Of a stretch of DNA of 64,000 nucleotides, positions 39,728 to 48,799 are shown piece after piece. A model generated the notes under the pieces. That model did no database searches. It was not told where the DNA came from and saw only the letters and a list, made by a program, of their open reading frames with translations. The stretch lies in contig JALHNH010000035.1 in assembly GCA_022843625.1 (NCBI GenBank), positions 1 through 64,000 on the forward strand. The letters run 5' to 3'. The position numbers and the translations under genes were made by a program. The stretch comes from Bryobacter sp. Its GTDB lineage: Bacteria; Acidobacteriota; Terriglobia; Bryobacterales; Bryobacteraceae. Numbering within the stretch: position 1 is the first letter of the stretch; every line of letters begins with the position of its first letter.

Positions 39728-42700
39728 CTAGAAATTGATCCGCATGTTCAGAATCACCAGCCTCGCCCCATAATCCGTCGCAGTAAATTGCCCAAAGTTC
39801 GTATTATTGATGTTCTTTGAAAGGTTGTTGTCAGGGTCCGTAAAGAAGATCTGGTTCAGCACGTTGTCTGCAGTGACCCCAATCTGCACCTGCACCCGTT
39901 CACGAACGGTAATGGTTTTCAACAAGTTCATATCGAGAGAATAATAACCAGGCCCATAGAAATACCGGATCGGCGACGACCCCAGCGTCCCCGGCAACGG
40001 ATTCACCGCGATAATTTTCCCGCTTGGATCCGTAACTGCCTGCAACGTGCTTCGCCCCTGCACTCCGTTCAGCGACGTAACACCACTCACCTGCGGGTCC
40101 GGGCGAACACCATAGCCGCCATAAAAGAACACACCATTCCCGCGCTTCTCAATCTTCCCGATATGCGCATCAACCGGTCCAGTAAAGTTAGCCGTATTGT
40201 CCCCAGAGAAGTTATTTAAAGAACTGCGTCCGCTATCCCACGAGATCGGGATTCCGCTAAACCGGTTGTGGATCGCGCCAATCTGCCAATGCTCCAGCAG
40301 TCGCCCCACAAATCCACGAGTTCCACCGGCAAACTTCCGGTTCGGCCCGATCGGCAAATCCCAAAGCCAATTGCTGCGAAAAACATGCGGCGCACCAAAA
40401 CTGAGCAACCGCTTATCCAGACTACGATTCCGGTACGTGCGATACGAATCCAGCATTTCCTGCCCTTCGCCTTCTTCCTCACCAAGCGCTTTTGCCAGCG
40501 TATAGTTCGCCTGCAGGCTAAACCCATTGCTGAACCTCTTGCTCACATCAATCTGCAAGCTGTGATAGGTCGAGTTCGCAAAATTAGCCGCATAAGTAGA
40601 TGCTGCAAACTGCGGATTTACTACGATGAAGTTCTCCGGTAACCCGCCAGCCGTCAACAAACCACCGTTACGCCCCCCCACATTCTGCGTATTGATGTAA
40701 TTGGCAAAGGCTCCCACGTTGAAGTTCGCCAGATACCCCGCCAGCGTCGCATTAGTCCGCATAAAAGTCGATCCACTCGAATTACCACGCAGGCCCCGAA
40801 GCACTTGATCGAGCAACGGGCTTTCCTGTCCAGTCTGCGCAACCTTGAACGCGTCCAGCAGTCCATTCTCGAAGATATTTGTTTCGTTCAGATTCGTTGC
40901 CCGAATCCCCTTGGTGCCCTTGTTTCCCACATATCGCATATCCAGCAGCAAGCCAGCCGGCAATTGCCGCTGGAGGCTCGCATTCCAGTTCTGTACATAA
41001 GGCTGGCGTAAATTCTCATCAAAGGCCCGCAAAGTCTGCGTCCGGTCTGTAATCGGCACGGTCGCGAGCGGCAATTCCGTCGGCGTAAGCGGCAACCTAA
41101 CCGCGTTCAGGTTCGTAAACGTCGGTACATTCCGCACCACCCGCGTCCGCAGTCCAGGCTGGTCACCACTAAACACGTCAATGATTCGCAGCGAATTCCG
41201 CTCGTACCCAACGCTATAGCCAGCCCTGAAAATTGTCTTGTTCTCTCCAAACCACGGCAACGCCCAGGAAAGCCCGATCGCAGGCGCAAAGTTGTTCCTG
41301 TCCGGCCGAAACAACTGCTTGCCAGGCTGGTCTGTTCCAGGCCCGATCAACTCCACACGCGACAAACTGCCGCCGGTAGCCCCAGGCCGGAACATCGCAC
41401 TCGCATCCGTCCCCGAGATCCCAAACAACCCTGCCTGCCCGCCCACCGTTGCTGCCGTCTTGCCATTCTTGTCATAAGGCACCTGATAGTACTCGTAGCG
41501 AAGGCCCAGGTTCAACGTCAATCGGCGCGAAACCCTCCAGTCATCCTTGAAGAAAAAGAACATCTCGCGGTTCTTCCATACACGAGCCTTATACTCGCCA
41601 GCCAGAAACTGCGGATTCGCTCCACCCGGTGAATTGAACGCCTGCACCATACTGCTAACAGACCCACTGAGATCATTCAGAATGTTTTCGGCAGCCGTTT
41701 GATTGCGACCAATGCCCGGAATCGCTGCAAAATTAGCTACAGGCACGATTCCTTGACCGATGTTTACCCTCGGCATCACGTCAAACGAATTAAAGCCATT
41801 GCTCGACGGAAACCAAACAGCCGCACCGCCTTTGAAGTTATGCTTCCCGCGAATCCAGCTCACGTTATCACTGTATTGATAGTTGGGAGAAAACCTACCC
41901 TGCGGGTCGTTGTCGGTAAGCACCGGGTCGGTAACACTCACCATATCCAGAAGGAAGGATTGACTCCCGATCTTGGGCAAGGCCGCAAGCCCGCCGTCTA
42001 CTTCCCAGGGCGCAAGGCTCACGCTTCTGCTCCTCAAAATACCAACTGAAAATTCATTTGTGACGTTACTCTTCACCACCGAAAAGACCTTTAGCGCATA
42101 GGCACTATCCGGCGAGTTTACAGACCCGCCAGGAGTTCCCGGAAAGCGTTGGCTCTGAAATCCATTCAAAGAATTCGAGTTCTCGCGATTCCAGCTAAAG
42201 GTCAGCCGGTGTTTTTCGTTGAAGTTATGATCGATCTTCAGGCTCACCTGATCGGTATTGGTAGCCGCCCGCTGAATCCACGAATAACCTGCTGTATTCA
42301 ACCCGTCGCCAACATTGAAAACGTTCGGTAATGGCATAAAATCCAGCGCCTGCTTGATTAGTCCGCTCGAATCCGGCCCCACTCGATTCGCATCCCGGTT
42401 GAACAAACTGATGGACTGCAAATCTCCCGTTGCTGTCGATGGCCGCACTGGATTTCCCTGAAAGTCAATCACTGGTACAAGCGCACCGGCATTCGCGTTT
42501 TGCAGGCCCGGAAAGTAACGGAAGATCCCTTGCCGTGCCTGACTCGTAAACACCGTTCGTGTTACCCGGTTCCTCTGCCGAATCCGCTCACTCTCCGTCA
42601 AGAAGTGAAAGAAGGTCTTGTTCTTTCCGTTGTAAAGTTTCGGAATAACAACAGGCCCTCCGATACGTCCCCCATACTGATTGCGAACCAGAATGTTGCG

Positions 42701-43489
42701 CGGTGCAATCGCCTCTCCATTTGCATTGCTTCCCTGCAAGTTGTTAAAGAATGTATTCGCGTTGAAGGCAGTGTTGCGCATGTACTCAAATAGGCTTCCG
42801 TGAAACTCATTTGTGCCGCTGCGTGTGATCATCTGTATCTGCCCGGACCCGCGACCCAACTCCGCATCGGCTGGCGAGGTAACCACGCGAAATTCCGCAA
42901 TGCGATCCACCGACAAAAAGAAGGGATTGCTCCGCCCCTGGTTCAATCGCGCGTCCTGCGTGTTTACCCCATCCACCTGGATATTCAGTGTCCCGATTCG
43001 AGCCCCCGAGTAGTAGCTCCCATACGATCCCGCCTGCGTTGTAGCCAGAATCAGAGCGTTCCGGCTCGTCACCGGCAAATCCAGAACGCGCTTGGCTTCT
43101 ACCACCCCACCCACCGATGAAGTTGCATAAGCCAAGTCGGTTCTCGCATCTGCAATCACTTCCACACTGTCGCTCGTCGTCGACACCTCAAGCGTCAGGT
43201 CCAGCGACAGCTTCGCCCCAACCTCCAGCCGAATTTTGTCCAGCGAACTCTTCTTGAATCCCGGTTGCTCCGCGCTCAGCTTATATTCGCCAGGGTTCAG
43301 CGCTACAAATACAAAAAGCCCACCCGCGTTGGTCTCCACCCTCGTAGACACCCCGGTCTGCTTGTTGAACGCCTCTAATTTTGCCTGTGGAATCACCGCC
43401 CCCGACGAATCTCGCACCGTACCACTGATCGTTCCATCCGTCATCTGTGCCAGCGCTAAACTTGCGAAAAGAAAGAAAACCTGAAACAT
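39728..43489 (-). CDS. TonB-dependent receptor with carboxypeptidase-like N-terminal domain
   Basis: A 1253-residue outer-membrane receptor. Short signal peptide MFQVFFLFASLALA; carboxypeptidase-like regulatory domain at about 18-105 (GTISGTVRDSSGAVIPQAKL, GLFVFVALNPGEYKLSAEQP); plug region with VLDLPVTSRNALILATTQAG, LNIQVDGVNTQDARLNQGR and GRGSGQIQMITRSGTNEFHG; barrel ending in LVILNMRINF with terminal aromatic. Intact throughout. A degenerate relative lies at 38478-38600. It has no neighbouring enzyme gene, so the ligand cannot be guessed. Confidence 0.92.
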   Translation of the reverse strand: MFQVFFLFASLALAQMTDGTISGTVRDSSGAVIPQAKLEAFNKQTGVSTRVETNAGGLFVFVALNPGEYKLSAEQPGFKKSSLDKIRLEVGAKLSLDLTLEVSTTSDSVEVIADARTDLAYATSSVGGVVEAKRVLDLPVTSRNALILATTQAGSYGSYYSGARIGTLNIQVDGVNTQDARLNQGRSNPFFLSVDRIAEFRVVTSPADAELGRGSGQIQMITRSGTNEFHGSLFEYMRNTAFNANTFFNNLQGSNANGEAIAPRNILVRNQYGGRIGGPVVIPKLYNGKNKTFFHFLTESERIRQRNRVTRTVFTSQARQGIFRYFPGLQNANAGALVPVIDFQGNPVRPSTATGDLQSISLFNRDANRVGPDSSGLIKQALDFMPLPNVFNVGDGLNTAGYSWIQRAATNTDQVSLKIDHNFNEKHRLTFSWNRENSNSLNGFQSQRFPGTPGGSVNSPDSAYALKVFSVVKSNVTNEFSVGILRSRSVSLAPWEVDGGLAALPKIGSQSFLLDMVSVTDPVLTDNDPQGRFSPNYQYSDNVSWIRGKHNFKGGAAVWFPSSNGFNSFDVMPRVNIGQGIVPVANFAAIPGIGRNQTAAENILNDLSGSVSSMVQAFNSPGGANPQFLAGEYKARVWKNREMFFFFKDDWRVSRRLTLNLGLRYEYYQVPYDKNGKTAATVGGQAGLFGISGTDASAMFRPGATGGSLSRVELIGPGTDQPGKQLFRPDRNNFAPAIGLSWALPWFGENKTIFRAGYSVGYERNSLRIIDVFSGDQPGLRTRVVRNVPTFTNLNAVRLPLTPTELPLATVPITDRTQTLRAFDENLRQPYVQNWNASLQRQLPAGLLLDMRYVGNKGTKGIRATNLNETNIFENGLLDAFKVAQTGQESPLLDQVLRGLRGNSSGSTFMRTNATLAGYLANFNVGAFANYINTQNVGGRNGGLLTAGGLPENFIVVNPQFAASTYAANFANSTYHSLQIDVSKRFSNGFSLQANYTLAKALGEEEGEGQEMLDSYRTYRNRSLDKRLLSFGAPHVFRSNWLWDLPIGPNRKFAGGTRGFVGRLLEHWQIGAIHNRFSGIPISWDSGRSSLNNFSGDNTANFTGPVDAHIGKIEKRGNGVFFYGGYGVRPDPQVSGVTSLNGVQGRSTLQAVTDPSGKIIAVNPLPGTLGSSPIRYFYGPGYYSLDMNLLKTITVRERVQVQIGVTADNVLNQIFFTDPDNNLSKNINNTNFGQFTATDYGARLVILNMRINF

Positions 43490-43606
43490 ATTCTGTCAGG
43501 ATAGTCTAAAAGGGAAGGAATCCGTTTCAGCCCAGCAAAGATGCCGGTGTGCCATTGCGGGCCATTTTGTGGCATCCTACAAATCGTTGCCATTTTGGGA
43601 GGTTTT

Positions 43607-43888
43607 ATGATTACTTGTCCGGCCTGTGCCGTTGATATCGATTTTGATGAAGAGGATTTGGATGAGGGCGATCTCTTCGATTGCACCGAATGCGGTGTGA
43701 ACCTTCGCGTTTCTAGCTTGAAGCCACTGGAACTTCTGGCTGTCAAGGACGATGCCGCTGCTGCTGAGGACGAAGAGGAAGACTTCGACGACGAAGACGA
43801 CGAAGACGAAGAGGACGAAGAAGAAAAGGAAGACGACTACGAGGATGAACTCGAAGAAGAAGAGGATGAAGAAGACGACTGGAATTAG
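43607..43888 (+). CDS. LysW-like zinc-ribbon protein with long acidic tail
   Basis: A 93-residue protein from ATG 43607, with the ribosome-binding site gggagg five bases upstream. The first 45 residues follow LysW closely: MITCPACAVDIDFDEEDLDE, FDCTECGVNLRVSSLKPLEL, with two CxxC zinc knuckles. LysW is the carrier to which lysine/arginine precursors are attached through a C-terminal EDWGE. Here the tail is about 45 residues of almost pure Asp/Glu ending in EEDDWN, so the core of the motif is present but the terminal Gly-Glu is absent. No lysine-pathway enzyme adjoins it. It is first in a run of five genes of secreted and redox proteins; role unknown. Confidence 0.75.
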   Translation: MITCPACAVDIDFDEEDLDEGDLFDCTECGVNLRVSSLKPLELLAVKDDAAAAEDEEEDFDDEDDEDEEDEEEKEDDYEDELEEEEDEEDDWN

Positions 43889-44219
43889 CCGTCGCTTGAT
43901 TCTTTGTTCTGCGGCCCTATGGGCCGCAGAATCCCCTTACGCTGTTATCGCAGGTACCGTTTTCAGAGATTCCGGCCTTGCCTTTGCCGGGGTAGAAGTG
44001 GAACTCATTCCCTCTCAACCCGGCAAGAAAAACAAGAAGCAAGTCTTTCGAACCAACGGCCGGGGTGAATTTGCGTTTCGTGTTCCAGCTCTACTCATGG
44101 AATATTCGATCGCCGTTAAACCTGAAGGCTACCGTCCAGACTCGAAACGCGTCAAAATAGTAGGCGATGAACGGATCGAGCAGAATTTCCTTCTGGATCG
44201 CTCATCAAAGGAGAAATGA
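43866..44219 (+). CDS. Small secreted carboxypeptidase-regulatory-like (beta-sandwich) protein
   Basis: About 117 residues from ATG 43866, overlapping the zinc-ribbon gene by 23 bases in another frame. The start gives a basic n-region and hydrophobic core (MKKTTGISRRLILCSAALWA). The body is one carboxypeptidase-like fold: IAGTVFRDSGLAFAGVEVEL, RTNGRGEFAFRVP, YSIAVKPEGYRPDSKRV. Periplasmic or surface; it resembles the N-terminal domains of the TonB receptors but stands alone. Its low-complexity upstream overlap (GAA/GAC repeats) makes the start uncertain by a few codons (ATG 43845 is the alternative). Confidence 0.75.
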   Translation: MKKTTGISRRLILCSAALWAAESPYAVIAGTVFRDSGLAFAGVEVELIPSQPGKKNKKQVFRTNGRGEFAFRVPALLMEYSIAVKPEGYRPDSKRVKIVGDERIEQNFLLDRSSKEK

Positions 44220-44223
44220 ACTC

Positions 44224-44622
44224 ATGACGCTGCGTAAGCTTTTAATTTTGAGCTTGGGATGCGTGGTCTGGATGGCAGCTCAGGAGCGCCCTGCTCCTAC
44301 TCCCAAACCCCCACCGCTTTTTAAGGGCGAAAAGAATAAAAAAGATGACGGTACTCGCATGGTTAAGGGAGTTGTCCGAGATGCTTCCGACAATCTCTTT
44401 GAGAATGCCGTAGTCAAATGCAAAGACACCAAAACTCTTGCCATCCGCAGCTTCATCACCAAGAACGACGGTGCCTTCAGCTTTCAAGGTCTCTCCGTCG
44501 GCACCGATTACGAACTGCGTGCCGAAGGCAAAGATGGCCAAACTAGCTCCGCCAAAGTACTTTCGGTTTACGACAACCGTCGCGAAGCCGTCATGAATCT
44601 CAAGCTTGAACCCAAAAAATAG
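44224..44622 (+). CDS. Small secreted carboxypeptidase-regulatory-like protein, second copy
   Basis: About 132 residues from ATG 44224, four bases after the previous stop. Signal peptide MTLRKLLILSLGCVVWMAAQ, a Pro-rich linker (RPAPTPKPPPLFKGEKNKK) and one beta-sandwich: VKGVVRDASDNLFENAVVKC, ITKNDGAFSFQGLSVGTDY, LRAEGKDGQTS. It is a relative of the preceding protein and may form a complex with it. A conserved 'KNKK' basic stretch occurs in both. No catalytic residue is evident. Confidence 0.75.
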   Translation: MTLRKLLILSLGCVVWMAAQERPAPTPKPPPLFKGEKNKKDDGTRMVKGVVRDASDNLFENAVVKCKDTKTLAIRSFITKNDGAFSFQGLSVGTDYELRAEGKDGQTSSAKVLSVYDNRREAVMNLKLEPKK

Positions 44623-44631
44623 GAGTTAAGT

Positions 44632-45177
44632 ATGTTCACCCGTCGCTCTGCGATCGCTGCAATATCAGCTGGCTTTCTCGCACAAGCCTCAGATCCGCTT
44701 ACCGTTCGTGATCTTTCAGGCAAACCTCTTACCATTACACCCGGCAAGAACGTCACTGTCGTCACCTTTATCTCCACTCAGTGCCCGATTTCGAACGACT
44801 ATAACGACCGCATGTCCGCCCTCTACAACGAGTATTCGTCCAAAGGCGTAAACTTTTTCTTTGTCAATGCCAACTCAACCGAGCCCCCTCCAGTCGTTAT
44901 TGAACACGCAAAGTCCGCCGGCTTCCCCTTTGCCGTCTACAAAGATGAAAACGCCGCTGACAAACTCGGGGCCCAGACTACTCCTGAATCTTTCGTCTTC
45001 GATAGGACCGGCAAGCAGGTCTATCGCGGCTACATCGACGATGCCCGCAATCTGGCCCGTGTTCAGAATCACGGTCTAAGAGACGCCATCACCGCTGCGA
45101 TGGCTGGCAAGCCAGTTGCCGCTCCTCAAACCAAAGCCTTCGGCTGCACCATAAAAAGAGTCCGCCGCACCTCATGA
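44632..45177 (+). CDS. Secreted thioredoxin-fold (redoxin/AhpC-TSA) protein
   Basis: A 181-residue protein. The leader MFTRRSAIAAISAGFLAQA is Tat-like. Redoxin fold with the active-site strand VVTFISTQCPISNDYNDRMS, cis-Pro region TTPESFVFDRTGKQVYRG and a second conserved Cys near the end (TKAFGCTIKRV). It has Cys-Pro-Ile-Ser rather than CxxC, so it would act like a one- or two-Cys peroxiredoxin-type protein, possibly with the C-terminal Cys as resolver. Four bases overlap the TlpA-like gene (ATGA), so the two are coupled. Confidence 0.83.
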   Translation: MFTRRSAIAAISAGFLAQASDPLTVRDLSGKPLTITPGKNVTVVTFISTQCPISNDYNDRMSALYNEYSSKGVNFFFVNANSTEPPPVVIEHAKSAGFPFAVYKDENAADKLGAQTTPESFVFDRTGKQVYRGYIDDARNLARVQNHGLRDAITAAMAGKPVAAPQTKAFGCTIKRVRRTS

Positions 45178-45650
45178 AAATCCTCCTTGCGCTAACAGTC
45201 TCTTTCACTCTGCTGCAGGCTGCTGCTCCCACCAAACTCATTAAGGTAGATGAACTCGCCTACCCCAAGACAGTAGCTCTCAAGAAGGGCAAAGTTGTAC
45301 TTGTAAATTTCTGGGCCACCTGGTGCGAGCCGTGCCGCAAAGAGATGCCCGAACTGTCCAAAATGTACAATGCTCTCAAGGCAAAGGGTCTTGAACTCAT
45401 CACAATCTCCGCCGACGAGCCTGAAGACGAAAAAGCCGCCATCGCCTTTCTCGCCAAAGCAGGCATCGGAGATCCTGCTTACCTGAAGCAAGCCAAAAAC
45501 GACGACAAGTTCATCAACGGCATCGACGCCAAATGGTCCGGGGCCCTGCCTGCTCTGATTCTCTATGACAAAACCGGTAAGAAGGTCAAAGTCTGGATCG
45601 GCGAAACCGACCTGAAGCAACTCGAAGCCGAAATCAGGAAACTTCTCTAA
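45174..45650 (+). CDS. TlpA/ResA-like thiol-disulfide oxidoreductase
   Basis: A 158-residue periplasmic thioredoxin. Signal peptide MKILLALTVSFTLLQAAA; active site in VLVNFWATWCEPCRKEMPEL (CEPC); cis-Pro segment SGALPALILYDKTGKKV. All thioredoxin residues are in place, so it should exchange disulfides, probably as reductant for periplasmic partners such as the preceding redoxin. It is the last gene of the zinc-ribbon operon, and its 3' end overlaps the convergent gene by 17 bases. Confidence 0.88.
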   Translation: MKILLALTVSFTLLQAAAPTKLIKVDELAYPKTVALKKGKVVLVNFWATWCEPCRKEMPELSKMYNALKAKGLELITISADEPEDEKAAIAFLAKAGIGDPAYLKQAKNDDKFINGIDAKWSGALPALILYDKTGKKVKVWIGETDLKQLEAEIRKLL

Positions 45651-46167
45651 CCCTTCTTTTTCGAGTCAGTCGAAGCAGGAATTCTGTCTCTTCATTGAGG
45701 CTTTCGAGAGCCATGTGCGCCTCGGCAATCAGGCGAATAGCCGCAACCAGCATCATGATGGCTCCAAATACTCCCAGCGCTACTGGAACCACAGCCCAGC
45801 TTGCCGAGAAGATGGAAACAAAGCCAATCGATACACTGGTCAGCACAAAGAGTCCGCTGGCAATATAGAGAGCGACCATGGCCCGCATCAGCAAATTCGC
45901 GCGTTTCGATTGCGACTCCATGTGCTTTTCGATCATTGCCTTGCGCTCTTCCAGCATTTCCGGATTGGTTTCGGTCGACATCACCTCTTCCATACGGTCT
46001 GCCAGCTTCCGGACTCGATCGACAACACGTCCCAGCCGGCCCGACGTCGAAATGATGAAACTGCCACAGGCGCTCATCAACAAGGCAGGCGTCAGCATCG
46101 CTGTCAATACATTGAGTGCACTCGACAGGTTTTCAAAGTTAAACGGCAAGTACATTAGTGGATTCAT
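45634..46167 (-). CDS. DUF2721 membrane protein
   Basis: A 177-residue integral membrane protein with three helices: NVLTAMLTPALLMSACGSFI, MVALYIASGLFVLTSVSIGF and VVPVALGVFGAIMMLVAAIR. The phrase SGRLGRVVDRVRKLADRME between the first two helices is the DUF2721 hallmark, and the C-terminus ends in a basic helix (LRLTRKRRV). Function unknown. Single-gene unit, convergent with the TlpA-like gene. Confidence 0.75.
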   Translation of the reverse strand: MNPLMYLPFNFENLSSALNVLTAMLTPALLMSACGSFIISTSGRLGRVVDRVRKLADRMEEVMSTETNPEMLEERKAMIEKHMESQSKRANLLMRAMVALYIASGLFVLTSVSIGFVSIFSASWAVVPVALGVFGAIMMLVAAIRLIAEAHMALESLNEETEFLLRLTRKRRVREVS

Positions 46168-46291
46168 AGGCCTGCACTACTGATGGTATCCGAGTGTCCG
46201 TTATCGAACAGTATTTAGCCAGCCATACCTTGCAAGCGGTTGATAAAAAAGGACTCGAAAATGGCATCAGAATTGCCTGATTAAGGTTGCT

Positions 46292-48799
46292 ATGTTCTCA
46301 GGACTCACTCAAGATATTCGACTCGCATTCCGCGGCTTCTGGAAGTCACCCATGTTCTCAGCCATCGCAATCCTCAGCGTCGCCTTGGGCATAGGTGCCA
46401 ACGCAGCAATCTTCAGCCTCCTCGATCAGATGCTCTTGAAGCCCTTACCCGTCGCCCATCCGCACCGCCTCGTCCTCCTCGACTTGCCAGGCGGTCGTAT
46501 CGGGTCTACTTTCACAGACTATGCTTTTTCGCACACGATGTTCAGGTCACTTCGAGCACAGAACCAGACCTTCGAAGAGCTCTTCGCTCAGCTCAATGAC
46601 TCGGCCAATTTGAGCTTCCGTGGCCGCAGCGAAACCGTGCCGGTAGCAATCGTCACCGGCAACTTCTTCAAGGCGCTTGGGATCTCCGCAGTTCTCGGTA
46701 GAACCATCGATACCACCGACGACACCAGTAAGAATGCTCACCCGGTGGTAGTTCTCAACTATGGGTACTTCGCCCGCAGGTTTGGCTCCGATCCAGGTAT
46801 CATTGGCCAAAGTGTCCGCATCAACTCTAATCTTTATCAGGTGATCGGAGTTACCCCAAAAGGCTTCTCCGGCCTTGAAATGAACAATGTTGCCAGCGTC
46901 TATGTTCCGATGGCTCAAAAGACGCAGATCACTACAACCTGGGACGGCATGGAAGATCCAAACTTTTATTTCCTTCACGTCTACGGCCTGCTAAAGAATG
47001 GCATTGATCCCAAAGTCGCCAAGGCCAATTTGGATTCGCTGGTCGGGCCGATGATCGAAGACGAGATGAAAGCCTTTCCCAGCATTTCCCCTAAAGGCCA
47101 GTCCCGCTTCAGGGCGAAACGCTTCACTCTCATCCCTGCTGGAACCCCCTTGATCGCCGAGCGCAAGACAATGGAAAACGCGCTTTATCTCCTATTGGGC
47201 GTCGTCGGTTTGGTTCTCCTGATTGCCTGCGCCAACGTCGCAAACCTCTTGCTGGCCCGCGCCAGTGCTCGCGTTAAAGAAGTAGCGGTGCGTATGGCGC
47301 TCGGTGCCGGCCGGGCCCGCCTCGCCCGGCAAATGCTTGTTGAATGTCTGATCCTCGGCCTGAGCGGCGGCGCTTTGGGTTTGATCCTCTCCATTTGGAT
47401 CCTGGACGCCATCCTTGCTCTGTACCACTCGGGTTCCACTGGCGAGGTCTTTCTCAACTCCCGGCCCGATTGGCGCATCGCCTCCTTCTGTTTTGTGGCC
47501 AGCCTTCTAACTGGCTTGCTCTTCGGCATCGCCCCTGCACTTCGAGGAGCAGGCTTTGCCATTGTCGAAACGCTCAAGGAAAACACTGGTTCCATCGTTG
47601 CTCACGGCACCCAGGGCTGGCTCCGCCGCGCTCTTGTGGTCGCTCAGGTAACAATCAGTCTGGTCCTGCTGGTAGCAGCGGGTTTGTTTGCCAAAAGCCT
47701 GCTTAATCTCAGAAATTCCGACCCCGGCTTCAAGGCCGACTACCTGCTCACTTTTAAGATTGATGCTTCCTTAAACGGCTACGAGAAGAATCGGGCCGTT
47801 GCCTTTCTGGATCGCTTTCGAAAAGACATCGAGGCTTTACCGGGAGTGAAGGACGTCACAGTCGCCTCAGCTCCCTTGATCGAAAATTCTGTCAACTATG
47901 CCACCATGTCTATCGAAGGACACCCAAGGCGGGAAGGCCTCGACACAAACTCCCGAATCAATTCCGTGGGGCCAGGTTTCTTCCGGGCTCTGGGCTTTCC
48001 TCTTCTGATGGGCCGCGAATTCACTCCTGCTGACCAGGCGAATTCGCTCAAAGTTGCCGTTGTAAATGAGGTGTTTGCAAAGGAGTACTTCAACGGGGAT
48101 GCAGTCGGAAAGCGCATTGGCTACGGTTTCAACAAAGATGGAAGCTTAAGACTGGACACGCAGATCGTTGGAGTGATTCGGGATGGCAAACATGACAACA
48201 TGCGCCAGGAGAAACCCAATCGGTTCGTCTATACACCTTACGCCCAGGACGCATCCATCCAGGGCATGACCTTCTACGTCCGAAGCGAGCGTGACTCTGA
48301 ACAGTTGGCCGGTGAGGTCCGCGCCAACCTTCGCCGCATTGACGAAAACCTTGCCATGTTCCGCGTTCAGACTATGGCTTCGACTATTGAAAACAGCCTC
48401 CAGCTCGAAAGGTTGATCTCGATGCTTTGCTCCGCCTTCGGACTCTTGGCCACGATCCTCGCCGCCATTGGTCTGTACGGTGTCATGGCCTACAATGTTG
48501 CCAAACGAACCCGGGAGATTGGCATCCGCCTCGCCCTCGGTGCCGAGCGGGCTACCGTAGTCCGCATGGTGATGAAGGAAGTCGGCTCCATGCTCGCCCT
48601 CGGCCTTGTCATCGGACTGCCTCTAGCAGTTGGTCTGGGCCGCTACGTGGAATCGCAACTGTGGGGTTTGAAGGGATATGATCCAGCCATCCTGGCCGCC
48701 GCAAGCCTCTGCCTCGGCGCTGTTGCCATTCTGGCGGGAGCCATCCCGGCTTGGCGCGCGGTTAGCGTGAATCCAGCCATCGCGCTACGAGGAGACTGA
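46292..48799 (+). CDS. MacB/FtsX-type ABC transporter permease (acidobacterial ADOP type)
   Basis: An 835-residue membrane protein with two MacB-PCD/FtsX units. N-terminal helix and FRGFWKSPMFSAIAILSVAL, then the periplasmic domain (about 50-270), FtsX helices (LYLLLGVVGLVLLIACANVA, LVVAQVTISLVLLVAAGLFA), a second periplasmic domain (about 470-680) and the final helices (GLLATILAAIGLYGVMAYNV, GAVAILAGAIPAWRAVSVNP). 'RTREIGIRLALGA' and 'RVKEVAVRMALGA' are the conserved coupling loops. No ATPase is adjacent, which is common for this type. It probably exports peptides or lipoproteins or modulates the envelope. Its 3' end overlaps lnt by 38 bases. Confidence 0.9.
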   Translation: MFSGLTQDIRLAFRGFWKSPMFSAIAILSVALGIGANAAIFSLLDQMLLKPLPVAHPHRLVLLDLPGGRIGSTFTDYAFSHTMFRSLRAQNQTFEELFAQLNDSANLSFRGRSETVPVAIVTGNFFKALGISAVLGRTIDTTDDTSKNAHPVVVLNYGYFARRFGSDPGIIGQSVRINSNLYQVIGVTPKGFSGLEMNNVASVYVPMAQKTQITTTWDGMEDPNFYFLHVYGLLKNGIDPKVAKANLDSLVGPMIEDEMKAFPSISPKGQSRFRAKRFTLIPAGTPLIAERKTMENALYLLLGVVGLVLLIACANVANLLLARASARVKEVAVRMALGAGRARLARQMLVECLILGLSGGALGLILSIWILDAILALYHSGSTGEVFLNSRPDWRIASFCFVASLLTGLLFGIAPALRGAGFAIVETLKENTGSIVAHGTQGWLRRALVVAQVTISLVLLVAAGLFAKSLLNLRNSDPGFKADYLLTFKIDASLNGYEKNRAVAFLDRFRKDIEALPGVKDVTVASAPLIENSVNYATMSIEGHPRREGLDTNSRINSVGPGFFRALGFPLLMGREFTPADQANSLKVAVVNEVFAKEYFNGDAVGKRIGYGFNKDGSLRLDTQIVGVIRDGKHDNMRQEKPNRFVYTPYAQDASIQGMTFYVRSERDSEQLAGEVRANLRRIDENLAMFRVQTMASTIENSLQLERLISMLCSAFGLLATILAAIGLYGVMAYNVAKRTREIGIRLALGAERATVVRMVMKEVGSMLALGLVIGLPLAVGLGRYVESQLWGLKGYDPAILAAASLCLGAVAILAGAIPAWRAVSVNPAIALRGD

